DNA of 64,000 nucleotides from Cristatella mucedo (Eukaryota; Bryozoa; Phylactolaemata; Cristatellidae): NCBI GenBank assembly GCA_009760855.2, contig WPIO01000163.1, positions 596,001 to 660,000 of the forward strand, read 5' to 3'. Shown piece by piece: positions 24,501 to 37,216 of this stretch (position 1 is its first letter; each line of letters starts with the position of its first letter). The notes under the pieces were generated by a model. It saw only the letters and a program-made list of their open reading frames with translations, ran no database searches and was not told where the DNA came from. The position numbers and the translations under genes were made by a program.

Positions 24501-24779
24501 GTGCAATTGCTAGTCAATTCCTTTTAACCACAGCTACCTCAAAATTAGCCTCGCTCAATAGGTGAGCAAATGGACAACAACGATGTGAATGGATTCATCG
24601 TTGAGCGAGGAGCACGATGAACGTCTATCGTACTTTTCCGTAGCTGAGACAGCGGCATGGACTCGCACAGTAATCTACCTTAGTTTATTACTGTTCAAAG
24701 TCGTAGGCATAAGAGGCGTCATAAAAGTAAGTTGACTCTTGGCCAATCAAAGCCAAATCGGCTTTGCGTGCACACACCA
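21561..24779. other. intergenic, nothing recognised
   Basis: No exon, RNA gene or repeat family could be supported across this 3.2 kb. Confidence 0.4.
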
Positions 24780-25075
24780 TAGCGAGCAGATTCGCTTCAT
24801 TTAGCAAACGAGCTTGATGAGCATAGGCGGGTCAAGAGGGCAGTCAACAAAGTGAGTGGCAATAAAGTAGCAGCTCAAGAAGAATAGATAGAATGTGCCA
24901 CAGCCGGCAGCAGCAGAACAGATGTCGTTGGGGTAGAACGTTGGAAGTCAGTTACGCAGTCTAGGAACTGCAAAGCAAAAGTATTTGTCGCCAGCAGCCT
25001 TTAAGCGAATATGAGCGGAGCACCTAACTTGTTGTTCAAAGAGGATGCGTGGGCTGAATTCAGGAGGCTGATAGT
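24780..25075 (-). mobile_element. LINE-B remnant (old)
   Basis: Matches, block by block, the insertion at 59985-60432: AAGTAGCAGCTCAAGAAG, ATGTGCCACAGCCGGCAG, CAGATGTCGTTG, CGCAGTCTAGGAACTGCA, TTTGTCGCCAGCAGCCTTTAAGC. Same orientation. This is the coding region for a reverse-transcriptase C-terminus (GDRRFS...LWNSLP type). Confidence 0.65.
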
Positions 25076-26574
25076 GGCGGTGCTGCCGCTCTGCTGGGTT
25101 TGAAGGAGCCAAGACGGCCATTGTAGACTTTGTAGGTCGGACTAAGAAAATAAATTCCTCCGCATCTTCTGATGAACGGTAGCCATCGGAGAATCTCCTT
25201 TAAAAATGCGGGCAAAAGTCTGAACCGCTCGAGTTTTATTATTTCCACCTCTTTCCACTGCTGGTCAGCCGGTTTTAAGGAACTAATTTTGTTCGTATTT
25301 GGTCATGCCTCTCATCGGCCTGGTCTGACTCCAAATACTCTACGAGTGCTGCTGCGTGTCGTCTTTTTTGCAAGGTGAAAAACGCGTTTTAAACTGAGAC
25401 CAATGAAAGTGCCGCACGGTCGGGACATCCTCCCGCGATGCTTGGCCGTAAATTACCATCATTCATTTTGACTTAGCAAAAGCGCCAGCTAAAGTCTCCC
25501 TTTATTGTCTGGGGAGAAGGAGAATTAGCGGTGAAAACCATTTTGTGAGACCGGCCATCATTCTCGAAATACTAACAGACACCCGCTTCCGTCTACAGCA
25601 AATAAAGTGGACCACGCAGCTCAAATTTGAATGCCTGCTGAAGATTACATTAGAGCTGCATAAAACAAGCGAAGCAACTTCAATCTATTTTCTAGCTGCG
25701 AAAGACGCTGTACATGCATTAGCTTACTCGGTCAAATGACTACAACCGACGGTTGAATTCTGTGGCGAACGTGTTGCACCACTGAGCGCTTCTTCAAGCA
25801 TTGCCTCAGAGTCCTCCGCGTCATGATTGAAGAAGAAATTTTCCGCTGTCATGTTGTAATAATGCTACGTTCAATATCACCTCGTGGGCGGGAGCTGGTT
25901 TACGGGCCTTAATATAATGAAGCCTTTGTGGTACGAAGCCAGGAAGTGGTAGCTGCAGTTTTTCGTCTGTATCGCCGTTGCTAATAGGCTATTTGACTGC
26001 TCGCGCCGAGCAAGGAGTGCCATATGAGCGGTCATCTCTTGTGAGCACTCGATCAGCTCCGTGCCAAGCTGAGCTCTGCAGGTATGAGCAAATATGAATA
26101 GTGCAACTTCACATTAGTAAAGTACATTACAATAGCTGATACTTACAAAAGAATGTTCTGCTCTTTCTTATTTCAACAAGTTTGCATAGTTTTCGTAACA
26201 GTAACTTTTAATATTAAATGTACGTTCAGGTGAATATGCGGCCGTCGGAGCGGCAGCGGCTGTCCCGGAGGTCCAAATACTTTGGACCTTGCTAGTATGC
26301 ATAGCTATATTTGAAGTGTCCATGCTACGTTCCCATTTATCAGCAACGGCTAGAAATTAGCATAATAATTTATAATACTATATTATTATTATTAATTACT
26401 ATAATAATATTATTAATTAATTAATAATAAATATGTTGCTATATTCATAATAATAATTTATCAGCGCCGGCTAGAAATCAGAAGAAGTGTATCGCATTTA
26501 ACTGGACGACTTACTCATTTAATGTAACGCGTGACAATGTGTAGCTCCACAAAGCTACGAGGCCTGAATATATA
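25076..26574. other. intergenic, nothing recognised
   Basis: Includes an AT-rich ATTATTA / TAATAAT patch at about 26360-26465 whose flanks share CAGCAACGGCTAGAAATTAG / CAGCGCCGGCTAGAAATCAG (26341-26360 and 26463-26482), so the patch is bracketed by a diverged direct repeat. Confidence 0.45.
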
Positions 26575-26697
26575 ATTAATTTGTATAGCACCCCAAGAAA
26601 ACTTAATCTCTATTCAGGCACTTCACACATGCCTTGGGGTTCGAGACCACGACCTCAGCCAGACCTTGGCCGGGAAGAGCACCTTATCCGCTAACTG
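26575..26697 (-). mobile_element. SINE-B copy
   Basis: Left part (TTGTATAGCACCCCAAGAAAACTTAATCTCTATTCAGGCACTT) mimics the L2 3' hairpin. Right part is tRNA-like with box B complement GGGGTTCGAGACC and a box A-like region at about 26678-26694. Same layout as 2556-2684. Confidence 0.6.
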
Positions 26698-26798
26698 ATA
26701 CATATACATATACATATACAGATACATATACAGATACATACATATACAGATACATACTGATACATATACATATACAGATACATATACATATACACGTA
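26698..26798. repeat. (CATATA)/(CAGATA) microsatellite
   Basis: About 100 bases of ACATATACATATACAGAT-type hexamer array, immediately after SINE-B, possibly grown from a SINE tail or head. Confidence 0.9.
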
Positions 26799-27539
26799 CT
26801 TACTTTAGAATATAATGTGGAAATAAAAATGCCTTGATCCGCAAAACTCGTGGAGACTCAAACTTGGCTTTCGGTAAGCCGATTAGAATTTCTGTTAAGC
26901 CAGAGTTTCCGCTAAGCCAGAGTTTTCGCTAACATGGACAGACAGCTCGGCTAATAACCTGCTATTGATATGCGGGAGTATTTCTGTAGACTAAGGCACG
27001 TCAGAGTGACTAGGCATATGTCGTGTTATAACAGTAGATGAATTACTATAGCTATTCATATTAATTTGCACCGACTAATTATTTTCTGCTCGCTAACATT
27101 GCAGGAAAGAGTCTTGTTGCTTACGCAACTAGTCGCGACCAGGCTGAGCGCTTTTCTTGTGGAAAGCCTCGCTCGAATTAAACGTGCACTCTAATAACAA
27201 AGAAAAACCGAGAGATATTTCTAGGCATACCATTGACCTGTAAGTGAGCACTATTAGCTCACCACGGCTCCTTTGCAGTAAATCGTCTCAGCCGCGTCAT
27301 TTTTGTATAGCCCAAAATGTTCTCGTCCAGGTGTGGAGGAAGTTTCTTTAGTAGCCTTCAGGTCACCAGCGTATCTCGCTTGCCGTAAGAACTCTGTCGC
27401 TCTGGCATCGCTTGTCAATTATTGGGCAAGCTGTCACGTTATGCCGATGCAATTTCGCCGCGTTCGATCTAATTTGTCATCATGACTTGATGAGCACTCT
27501 CGCTGGGGCTTGCGGAGCGTTCGGTCTGTAAGCGGATCG
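26799..27539. other. intergenic, nothing recognised
   Basis: A short CTAAGCCAGAGTTTYCGCTAA tandem pair lies at about 26896-26932. Otherwise unremarkable. Confidence 0.4.
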
Positions 27540-28358
27540 CTCTGACCTATGGCACAACGCGCCGCCCCCCGACCATCCGCCGCATTAAGATAACCGCGTC
27601 ACGCTCATCTGTCGCCGACGTGCTCAGGCGCGAGCGTGCGTCCCGGCTAGCGATCCCCGACTCTTCGCGCGAAAGATCGCAATCGATCGGTCGTCGTCGC
27701 CGCCGCCAAGTCGATCCGACGAGCGAGCGAGCGAGCGAGCGAGCGCGAGCGCAAGTCGTATCCTCCTGGGGCGTCGCGCGGCGAGCGGCTAAGCAATTTG
27801 CAACGGACGACAATGGACGGACGGCAACTAACCATGCTCGCTCTGCTGCTCTTCCGCTGGCGCGGCGGCGGAGGCGGAGGCGGCGGCGGCGGCGGAGTTG
27901 GTCGCACGGCGGCTTACGTCGGAATGTCGGTCGATTAGTGCCGCTTGGTGGTGCGCACGCGCTCAGTCCGAGGTCCGTCGGTCGGACCGCACTCTGACGT
28001 CGCTCCGCGCCAGCCGCTCGCCAGGGAAGCGGGCGGAAGTTGAAGGACGGCGGCGGCGAGCGAGAAGCAGATGCGAGGAGGTCGAGGAGGACGAGGAGAA
28101 ACAGCAGCAGCAGGAGCAGCAGCAGCTATGGCGGGCGGGCGGCGGCCATCGATGCGAGCAACGAGCGCGAGCCGGCGGAGCTCTCAGACGCGGAGCTCTC
28201 TGACGTAGCGAGCGGTCGTCGCGTGCCCTCCGACGCGCGCCGCCGATTGCGGCTCGCGTCGGGCGCGATTTCGCGGAACGGTTGCGGCTTCGCGCGCTCT
28301 CGCCACCAGAGCGCCCGGCTCCGGGACGCTAACGCACTCGCCAGAGGGCGCGCCTTTC

Positions 28359-28680
28359 GTCTGCAGCGTTGAGCTGCAGACGAAAGCGGCCGAGCGCGAG
28401 CCGAATCCTCGGGGAGACGGCGGCTTCGCGCTCGAATGCGCGTCGCTGGGCCATCGCACGTCCGCCCTAGGCGGTTGCCCGAACTCGGACGGCGAGCGAA
28501 GGATAGCTCGGGCCCCTGCAGTGGCCCCCTCGGGAGGATGGACGGCGGAAGCGAAGGAGCGGCGCAGTCTGGACGAGCTCCAGTCGGTGCACGAGTTCCA
28601 TCTGCCGAGTTACATTGCTGCATCGGATCGGTCGGATCACTTAGTGACGCCGATTCTGTCGTCCCGCGTTTTACTATAAA
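28359..28680 (+). other. open frame in the CpG island, coding status uncertain
   Basis: A frame without stops from before 28359 to a TAA at 28678-28680 gives about 107 residues. Its last 45 are not low-complexity (acidic/aromatic, e.g. LDELQSVHEFHLPSYIA). An acceptor-like CGTCTGCAG precedes it. A competing + frame over the same bases is equally open, so I cannot call it a gene. Confidence 0.2.
28675..28680 (+). promoter_or_regulatory. possible TATA box
   Basis: TATAAA within otherwise CpG-rich sequence, the only such hexamer noticed in this island. It could serve a start site near 28705. No initiator was confirmed. Confidence 0.2.
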
Positions 28681-30670
28681 GACTCTCCTCACTCCGTCGT
28701 ACCCCAGCGAACCAGAACGCGCGCACGCGTACGCGCGCGCGCTTAGGCCCTCATATTGCGCGCGATTTGGACACGCCACTGTAGCGCTGCTCTGCTCAGT
28801 AACCGCCAAACCCCATCTCGCTCACGCTCCGCGCCGGTCCTCCGAGGACCACGCGAGAGCCAGCATCCGTGCGCCTTGGTGCCGGCTCGCGCGCGCGCGC
28901 GCGCGCGCACTCTGGGATTCGTGCGATGCACAGAGATGTAGGAGGAGAATGTCCGGCTGACGTGCGAAACCGAGAGCGGGAGCTGCCGCCCCCGCAGCGG
29001 GACGCCAGATGGGCGAGCGAGCGTGCCCAGACAAGCGATTAGGACTCGGGCGTAAATCAGCTTGGCAACATAAGACTGTTAGAGTGATTGCGCGCTGGTC
29101 CGCGCTCGCAGTGGCACGAGAACTCGACGCTGTAGCCCGGCGCCAACCGTTTGATCAGGCTTTTCTCCAGCTGTCGGGGTGGCTTCGGCGCCATCTGCAA
29201 AGTCACATCCGGTCCCGACATTGGGCCATTTCACAATTCGTCTGCTGCAAACCCAACGCCAAGCCGTTGCGCTGGCTGCGAGCTTCGCCGTCCGCGAATA
29301 GTCAACTCCGAAATGGCGTTCCCTTACCCGACAGGCATCTGCCGCGCTGCGTCCTTAGTGACGCGGCAATGCGACTCGAACGCGGTCGACAACCTATTGC
29401 CGTCTGGCGGCGGTGCGGCCGACGCGCTCCGCCGTTGCCTGCAGCGCGACTGCCGCGGCGGGGGCCGTGGCGCTGCGACCGACGCAAGGTGCTCGGTGTT
29501 CGCTGCCGCGAGCGGCGAGTGCGCCGCGGTCCGAGCAGAGCGCTCAGGGACGCGATTGCAAAAATGGGAAACTGCGGCGACGGCGAGAGACAATGTTTCT
29601 GAAGTCATGCGAGCGGCGTGCAACGACTCAGTCGCTGACGACATGCCCGCAGAGCCGCCTCCGCTGCTGTCGCCGCTGCCGCCGCTACCAGCCTTGCTGC
29701 CGCTGCCGCCGCCGCCGCCACCGCCGCCGCCGCGTCGAGGCGCTGGAAGCAGGCCAAGTGAATCGCCTTTGCGTGTGCCGACCTTTGTCCTGCCAGCGCG
29801 ATCAAAGCGACTTCTGACGACTAATATAGTTTGCCGCTTGACTCGCGCCGACGCCGTGAACCGAAGCGACGACGTCCGTGGAGACGCCGGTAGCCGTATT
29901 AATCGCCCGCGCGCGCGCGCTCGCTCGCTCGATCGATAAGCCGTCTCTTGCATAAATGAGCGCCCACCGGCGCCGCTCGGCGAGGCATTCGTCGGCCAGC
30001 GGCTCTCTCTCGCTCTCTCTCTCTGCGTCGAACGTCGACAGCCGACCGCCGCCACCGGCTGCTCTTGAGCGCTCGTCTCTCCAAGTCGCAGGTCAGGCTC
30101 GGCGCCGCCGCCGCGGTGCCAGCAGCGGCGGCGAGCGACGCTCGCTGGCCTAATCGCCACCGAGGCCCCCCACCCACCCACCAAGTTCGCTGCAACTCGA
30201 GTGAGTGCGAATGGCGGAGCTGCACTTGCACTGTTCAGCGCGATACGGTGGAGCCGGCTTTAGGGGCCGAGGCGGACCTCGACGCTTGTCCCCCACCCCC
30301 TCCCCCCCCCCGCTTCGCGGCAGTTGATCTGCGAGGGGAGGATGACCGCTCAAACGCAAGCGACAGGTAGGCTGCGCCGGCCGCGCACGTGCACCGCATC
30401 CGCTCAGCGACGGGCTACTTCTTGACGGGGAGCGATAGGTCACTGCCTCGGCTGCTCGCGTTGAACTACCGGATACGAGACGCCGACTGGCTCTTCGCCA
30501 AGAGGGCCAAAGCGCAGCTTCGCAGCGAGCGCGAAGAGGGGCGCGTCCGGCGGGCGCACGCAGCGCGCCGCGCGGCGCTGCGTGCGCCTGCGCGCCCGCA
30601 CTTCTTAGAGTCAGCCGTGCGCCTCGCCGTCAGCAGCTCTGCGATCGCCTGAGCCGATACGCGCCAGACG

Positions 30671-30673
<3 letters not shown>

Positions 30674-30764
<91 letters not shown>
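30674..30764. repeat. (CT)n microsatellite
   Basis: About 45 CT units interrupted once by CG. It lies some 250 bases upstream of the signal-peptide exon. Confidence 0.97.
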
Positions 30765-30767
<3 letters not shown>

Positions 30768-31012
30768 CGACGACGGAAATCTACCAGGGAGGCGGCGTCA
30801 TTCACCTTCGACCCGTACCCGTGTCAAGCGTCATCGCGGCAGTTGTTTTCTCATTGCTTCAAGCGTTTTTCCGCAACGATCGCGCTCAACCGCCAAGTCG
30901 CAGTAACTGCTCTCCGTCTGCTTAGGCGACATCTTGTCGTGCACGCGCGCCGGCGAGCGAATGCAAGATTGCTCCGTCCATGCAGGTTGCGAGCAGCCGT
31001 ACGAGAGCAGTC

Positions 31013-31106
31013 ATGCTGAGAATTGCTTCGGTCTGCGTGCCTCTCTTGATTTTGATGGGACCGGCGTTAGCTAACGAATACGGGAGCAGCGCCGGCGGCG
31101 TGGAAG
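31013..31106 (+). CDS. cysteine-knot peptide precursor, exon 1 (signal peptide)
   Basis: ATG at 31013 opens a typical secretory signal: short basic start, hydrophobic core with three leucines and an Ile (residues about 5-17), and a small-residue cleavage site ALA before an Asn-Glu. An in-frame ATG at 30980 exists, but CCATGCAG|GTTGC just there could be an acceptor of a 5' UTR intron, and the downstream ATG gives the better signal peptide. The exon ends GAAG|GTAAGA, leaving one base of a split codon (phase 1), which fits the phase-1 start of the exon at 36911. Function inferred from the whole gene: a secreted disulphide-rich peptide, either a neuropeptide-like agatoxin-like peptide or a venom-type toxin. 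Confidence 0.6.
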
Positions 31107-31149
31107 GTAAGACATTTGAGCGGTTGCATTTTCCGTCGCATCGTACGCT

Positions 31150-31292
31150 CGTGGCTTTTCCGCCGCGGCTTTTCCGTCGCGGCGTCCGCTCACGGTGTCT
31201 GCTCTCGGCATCCGCTCTCGGCGTCCGCTCGCAGCTTCTGCTCTCGGCGTCCGCTCGTGGCTTCTGCTCTCGGCGTCCGCTTGCGGCGTCCT
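31150..31292. repeat. GC-rich minisatellite, about 13/26-bp units
   Basis: Repeated CTCTCGGCGTCCGCTCGTGG / CTTCTG units with variation (GTCCGCTCACGG, ATCCGCTCTCGG, GTCCGCTTGCGG). It lies immediately after the exon-1 donor. Confidence 0.8.
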
Positions 31293-31969
31293 CTAACGTC
31301 TAGCGGCACGTGGCCCGCAAACGAGCCCTCGTCCGTTCGACCTATCTGGCCAATCCCAGTCTTCTGAAGTAGGCGCTTCGTAGCTCAAGCTGAAGGCAAA
31401 GCGCTGCACGCTCACATGATTCGCAGACGACGCAGATTTGACGGCACGCTGCCTGCGACGCTGATAAAATCGAGCGACAGGCTCGCACGACAGCTAAAGC
31501 GCACTATTAACTCGTCACGTGTCAGAGCTTTGCACGCTGCGGCAGCGGAGGCCCCGCTAATTGAGTGGATTCGAGTGCTGCCGCGCTGGAGAGGCGCGGC
31601 AGCACTCGATAGAGGTGAATGCGCGAGGGCGATAACGCCGCCGGAGCTGAATTCGGTACAAATACGACGCATTAGAGCGATTAAGTTAGTTGCGCTCGGG
31701 CGTCAATTAAGAAAGCAATTAATATGTGACGCGTCCTCGGAGAGCACTCCTATCGACGACTTCGTTAATCGGTTCTCGCACCGACTGCCGCATGAAAGTT
31801 AGCATTATAGCGTGCTGACTGATTACGCTTAGACGTACGGCGCCTTCGCTCGTCCCACAATTGCTGAGCTTCCATAATTGAAGAGGATGCGCCAGACCGG
31901 AAAGAGAAAACGTGCAAATCCATTTCGCTGTCGCAGGTGTGTCGCGCAGAAACTCACGGAAAGAGAGAA

Positions 31970-32145
<176 letters not shown>

Positions 32146-32445
32146 TCGCAATGCTGAACTCAAGATCGAGTCTGAATGGTCTGTAATCAGGTGACGCATA
32201 CCGTTCGAGGCACGAATCGTTAGGCTCTAACCGGATGCGCATTCCGTCTCGTTGAACGCGCGTGTCTGCCACGACACCAGCGATCGTAATCTGTACTGTT
32301 GACAATACCCAGCGTGCAAGATGGCGCTTGCGTCGCAAGCTTCTAGCTTTGTACGTTATCGTTAAACATCCAACGCAGGAAAATCAACGACCGGCGGAAG
32401 CGATGAGGAATAAAAATGTATCTCTACGTATATCCTATCCATACA

Positions 32446-34640
<2,195 letters not shown>

Positions 34641-35265
34641 CCTGCATCTCGGTCGACGAGACGAAATTTGGCGACATTCTAGGCAGTCGGCTACCGGAAA
34701 AGTGTTTCCCGCTCACGGAAGGAAGGCGGGTGGTAACGCCATCCTCCGGTGGCTGAGACTTCAGGCTGGACCGCTGATTCGGGTGAGAAGGGATGGTCCG
34801 GGCGAGTAGAGTGTGCAGGCTGTCATCATCAACAGGTTGGACCTGCGACTGCGACCTCCCAGTGGGAGTGGCAGGCTGCTAGGTCACTGGTGAAGTGCGT
34901 CAGCTCTGGCAGCAGCATCTCACGGCGGACGGCTTCGGTATGATTGGACGCATAGGACGCACAGGACGAGCAGACGAGGCACCTACGGCGAGCGGTTATT
35001 AAAACGCCCACGCTCCCACGCTGATGCAGCCGCTGCGAGCAGCTGCCGTCCTCGCTCGATCGCTGAACTCTGGAGCGGCGGCCGCTGCAGCCTCCTCCTC
35101 GTCCGGAAGTTGCGCTTATGGCAGCCACTCGTTCGCAACTGTTAATCTTCATTGATGCCGACGGCAAACCCAATATCTGGCCGAGTTCTCCGCTTTCGCT
35201 GGTTTCCGCTGATTGCTTGCAGCAGGCGATGCAAGAGTGTGAAAGTGATAGCCACGCGCTTAGGC

Positions 35266-35266
<1 letters not shown>
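34641..35266. other. no gene recognised; may include 5' part of the R2/NeSL-like LINE
   Basis: GC-moderate sequence. No zinc-finger or Myb-like N-terminal motif was clear. Confidence 0.35.
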
Positions 35267-35345
<79 letters not shown>

Positions 35346-35346
35346 A
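35267..35346. repeat. (CTG)n trinucleotide microsatellite
   Basis: About 25 CTG units, ending CTGCAGCTGCAG. Reads as poly-Cys, poly-Ala or poly-Leu depending on frame; no host ORF supported. Confidence 0.97.
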
Positions 35347-35589
35347 GCTGCAGCGACGAGGCGGTTTCATCTGCTGGGGACCTTTACTTTCTCGTGTGCA
35401 TCAGCCTCGGCTCAGATCCTTCATCTGAATCCGAACGGCCGTACGTCTCCGGCTGGGCTAGCCCAGGCTTGCCCAGACCAGCAATGGCGACCGGCTAGGG
35501 TCGCAAGTGCGTGCGAAGCTGACGGGAATCGGTCGAGAGCCCGCTGCCCCCTAGACGAAAGGTGCTTGAGACCGACTTTCCTATGACAA

Positions 35590-35815
35590 CAATTATAATA
35601 ATAATAATTCACTTGATAAAGCGCCCTCAGAGAACTTAATCTCTCTCTAGGCGCTTTACTTTTGCTGTAAAGTGAAATGCAATGGAATGGTAAGTAAAAT
35701 CGTGCTTGAAAAACAAACGAAATGAATAATATGGTTAGGGGTGACATGCACAGGGTCAGCATGCAAATGTGGTTAGTGGCAGCATGCACGGTGTCAGCAC
35801 GCATAGGCACACACT
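35590..35815 (-). mobile_element. L2-like LINE 3' end
   Basis: ATAATAATAATT tail complement, CACTTGATAAAGCGCCC hairpin arm, CTAGGCGCTTTAC second arm, then the 3' UTR (GGTTAGGGGTGACATGCACAGGG, GTGGTTAGTGGCAGCATGCAC). Truncated at about 35815. Little decay. Confidence 0.92.
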
Positions 35816-35950
35816 ATGTACGCGCGCCTCCAGTGAGCGCGTCATTCGGCCCCACGCAGCGTAGCAACGATGACGTCAGGCGAATCCGCAGCGACGAGGC
35901 TCGTCGGGCGAGCTCGGTGCGCTTTGCCAGTGGTAGCGGGCGGAGGGGGG

Positions 35951-36129
35951 CAAGGGTTAGGTAAGGCGGTCGCTTTCACGACCTCGGTCCAGAGGTCGCG
36001 GGCTTGATTCCTGTGGTGGGCGACCCTTTATCGCCACTGCAAGCGGCGGTGATAGCCGTAAAGGCTCTTCTGTCGCTATACAAAAAGAGGCTACTTAATC
36101 AGCTAGGATTTATTTTATTTATTTTAGAG
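35951..36129 (+). mobile_element. SINE-A copy
   Basis: GGTTAGGTAAGGCGGTCGC box A region, GGTCGCGGGCTTGATTCC box B region, GCCACTGCAAGCGGCGGTG, TAGCCGTAAAGGCTCTTCTG, TATACAAAAAGAGGC, ATCAGCTAGGATTTATTTTA tail. Confidence 0.88.
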
Positions 36130-36589
36130 GGCCGATCTTCATGCCCGGCTCGCCGTTACAGCGGCGACCGGATAAAGACCCTTCAATCTTTTGCTTCGGG
36201 CCCAATCCGCTGGCAAAGTGTCAAATCAGCTTTCTTATCGGAGTGCGAACCGCTCTCGCGATTCGCGCTTCCTTTCAGCAGTGTCTCTTACCGAGTTCGA
36301 ATACTTGGAAGGCCGTGCAGTGCTGCCAGAAACGTGGAGCTCAATTCCGACTGACGTCAATAGCCTGACCTGCGTTACTTGCCATGGAGCCCGTCTACTC
36401 AAAATATCATGCACGCGCCGCGAAAGTGCTGCTGAAATCGTGGTGAAACCGCTGAGCTAACCCACTGCTGTGCTTCCTAACAAATGGCACTTTTAATTAT
36501 TAATTGGCTAATAATTAATCATAATAATAATATTAATATGGTTATCATTATACTAATAATATAAATCAATGACACTTTTACTTATTTAA
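36130..36589. other. intronic sequence, nothing recognised
   Basis: Includes an AT-rich TAATAAT patch at about 36490-36570. Confidence 0.4.
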
Positions 36590-36645
36590 GCCAACAAATT
36601 AAAAGCGTCTAGAAGGAGATCTAGCTCTGCACGCTTACGTTCCAC
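36590..36645 (+). mobile_element. L2 3' hairpin remnant
   Basis: AAATTAAAAGCGTCTAGAAGGAGATCTAGCTCTGCACGC resembles the GTAAAGCGCC TAGAAAGAGATTAAGTTCTCTGAGGGCGC hairpin. Confidence 0.4.
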
Positions 36646-36910
36646 GCGTTTTGTTTTGTTAATTCATTCGTCCAAGCTGGTCATCGTCACCGCCACGGAT
36701 CTGCGTCTAGACATTGTGCTATCAGAAAAAGTGGCGCCCTTCACTTTCGTCCACCTTTCGGTCGCACTTGGCGCGCCGCGACGGTCCGACGAGTTGAGGT
36801 CCGCACTGGGAGGAGGGAGGAGGAGTGAAGAGGAGAATGAGAGGGAGGTCGCCGAAGCTTTCGGAGCCGTCTTCCGTTCTTGCATTTGAACACCGTTTCT
36901 TTTCTGGCAG

Positions 36911-36971
36911 GTGCCGACAGCAGTGGCCACGATGACCCTCTTTTGGATATCGACGCGCCGGACCGGTACAG
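36911..36971 (+). CDS. cysteine-knot peptide precursor, exon 2 (acidic propeptide)
   Basis: A 61-base exon between a strong acceptor (GTTTCTTTTCTGGCAG) and a strong donor (ACAG|GTAAAC). It starts in phase 1, completing a Gly codon begun in exon 1, and ends in phase 2, which fits the exon at 41100. It encodes about 20 residues rich in Asp and Ser with several Asp-Pro/Asp-Ile pairs and no cysteine, and ends in a basic stretch that the next exon extends. This is what a propeptide between signal and mature peptide usually looks like. Being so short, it would be missed by ORF searches. The assignment rests on splice signals, phase and composition. Confidence 0.55.
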
Positions 36972-37164
36972 GTAAACGTGCCGCCGCCGGAGCTGCCACG
37001 CGCGCGCGCGCGCGCGCCGCGCTCCAAGCGGATGCGCGAAATCGCGTCGACGACGCAATCGTCTGCAGCGAACGGTGACCAACCGGACCCGCTGCCGCAG
37101 CTTGTCCTGTTCGTCGAGGCGTTCGCTCCGACCAGGTTTGGCCGATGTCGTGCGCTCCAGCCCT

Positions 37165-37216
37165 TTGGCATACGCGAAGCGCCTGAACAGAGATTAAGCT
37201 CTCTTAGGGCACGATA
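37165..37216 (+). mobile_element. L2 3' hairpin remnant
   Basis: GCGAAGCGCCTGAACAGAGATTAAGCTCTCTTAGGGCACGAT keeps both arms and the loop of the L2 3' hairpin. No L2 body beside it; possibly a SINE-B tail. Confidence 0.5.

Larger units (their letters stand above)
27540..30979. promoter_or_regulatory. large CpG island upstream of the cysteine-knot peptide gene
   Basis: About 3.4 kb of very CpG-rich DNA ends just before the signal-peptide exon at 31013. Contains GGC, GCGA and CCG trinucleotide runs, alternating CG (about 28890-28908), a TATAAA at 28675-28680, and a perfect 14-bp hairpin at 28354-28386. Many frames are open in both strands because of composition. I treat the region as promoter/5' UTR rather than protein-coding. 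Confidence 0.4.

Noticed and set aside
27620-30184. Long ORFs on both strands in the 27.5-30.2 kb CpG island
   Set aside because: They overlap in all frames and are Arg/Ala/Pro/Ser-rich, as expected from composition. No splice-bounded, conserved piece was found.
35152-35586. Poly-Ala / poly-Cys ORFs
   Set aside because: Produced by the CTG array. The flanks have no recognisable domain or splice context.
36656-36889. Open frame just before exon 2 of the peptide gene
   Set aside because: Partly protein-like, but it ends in a stop before the splice acceptor, lacks an ATG at its start and has no recognised homologue.
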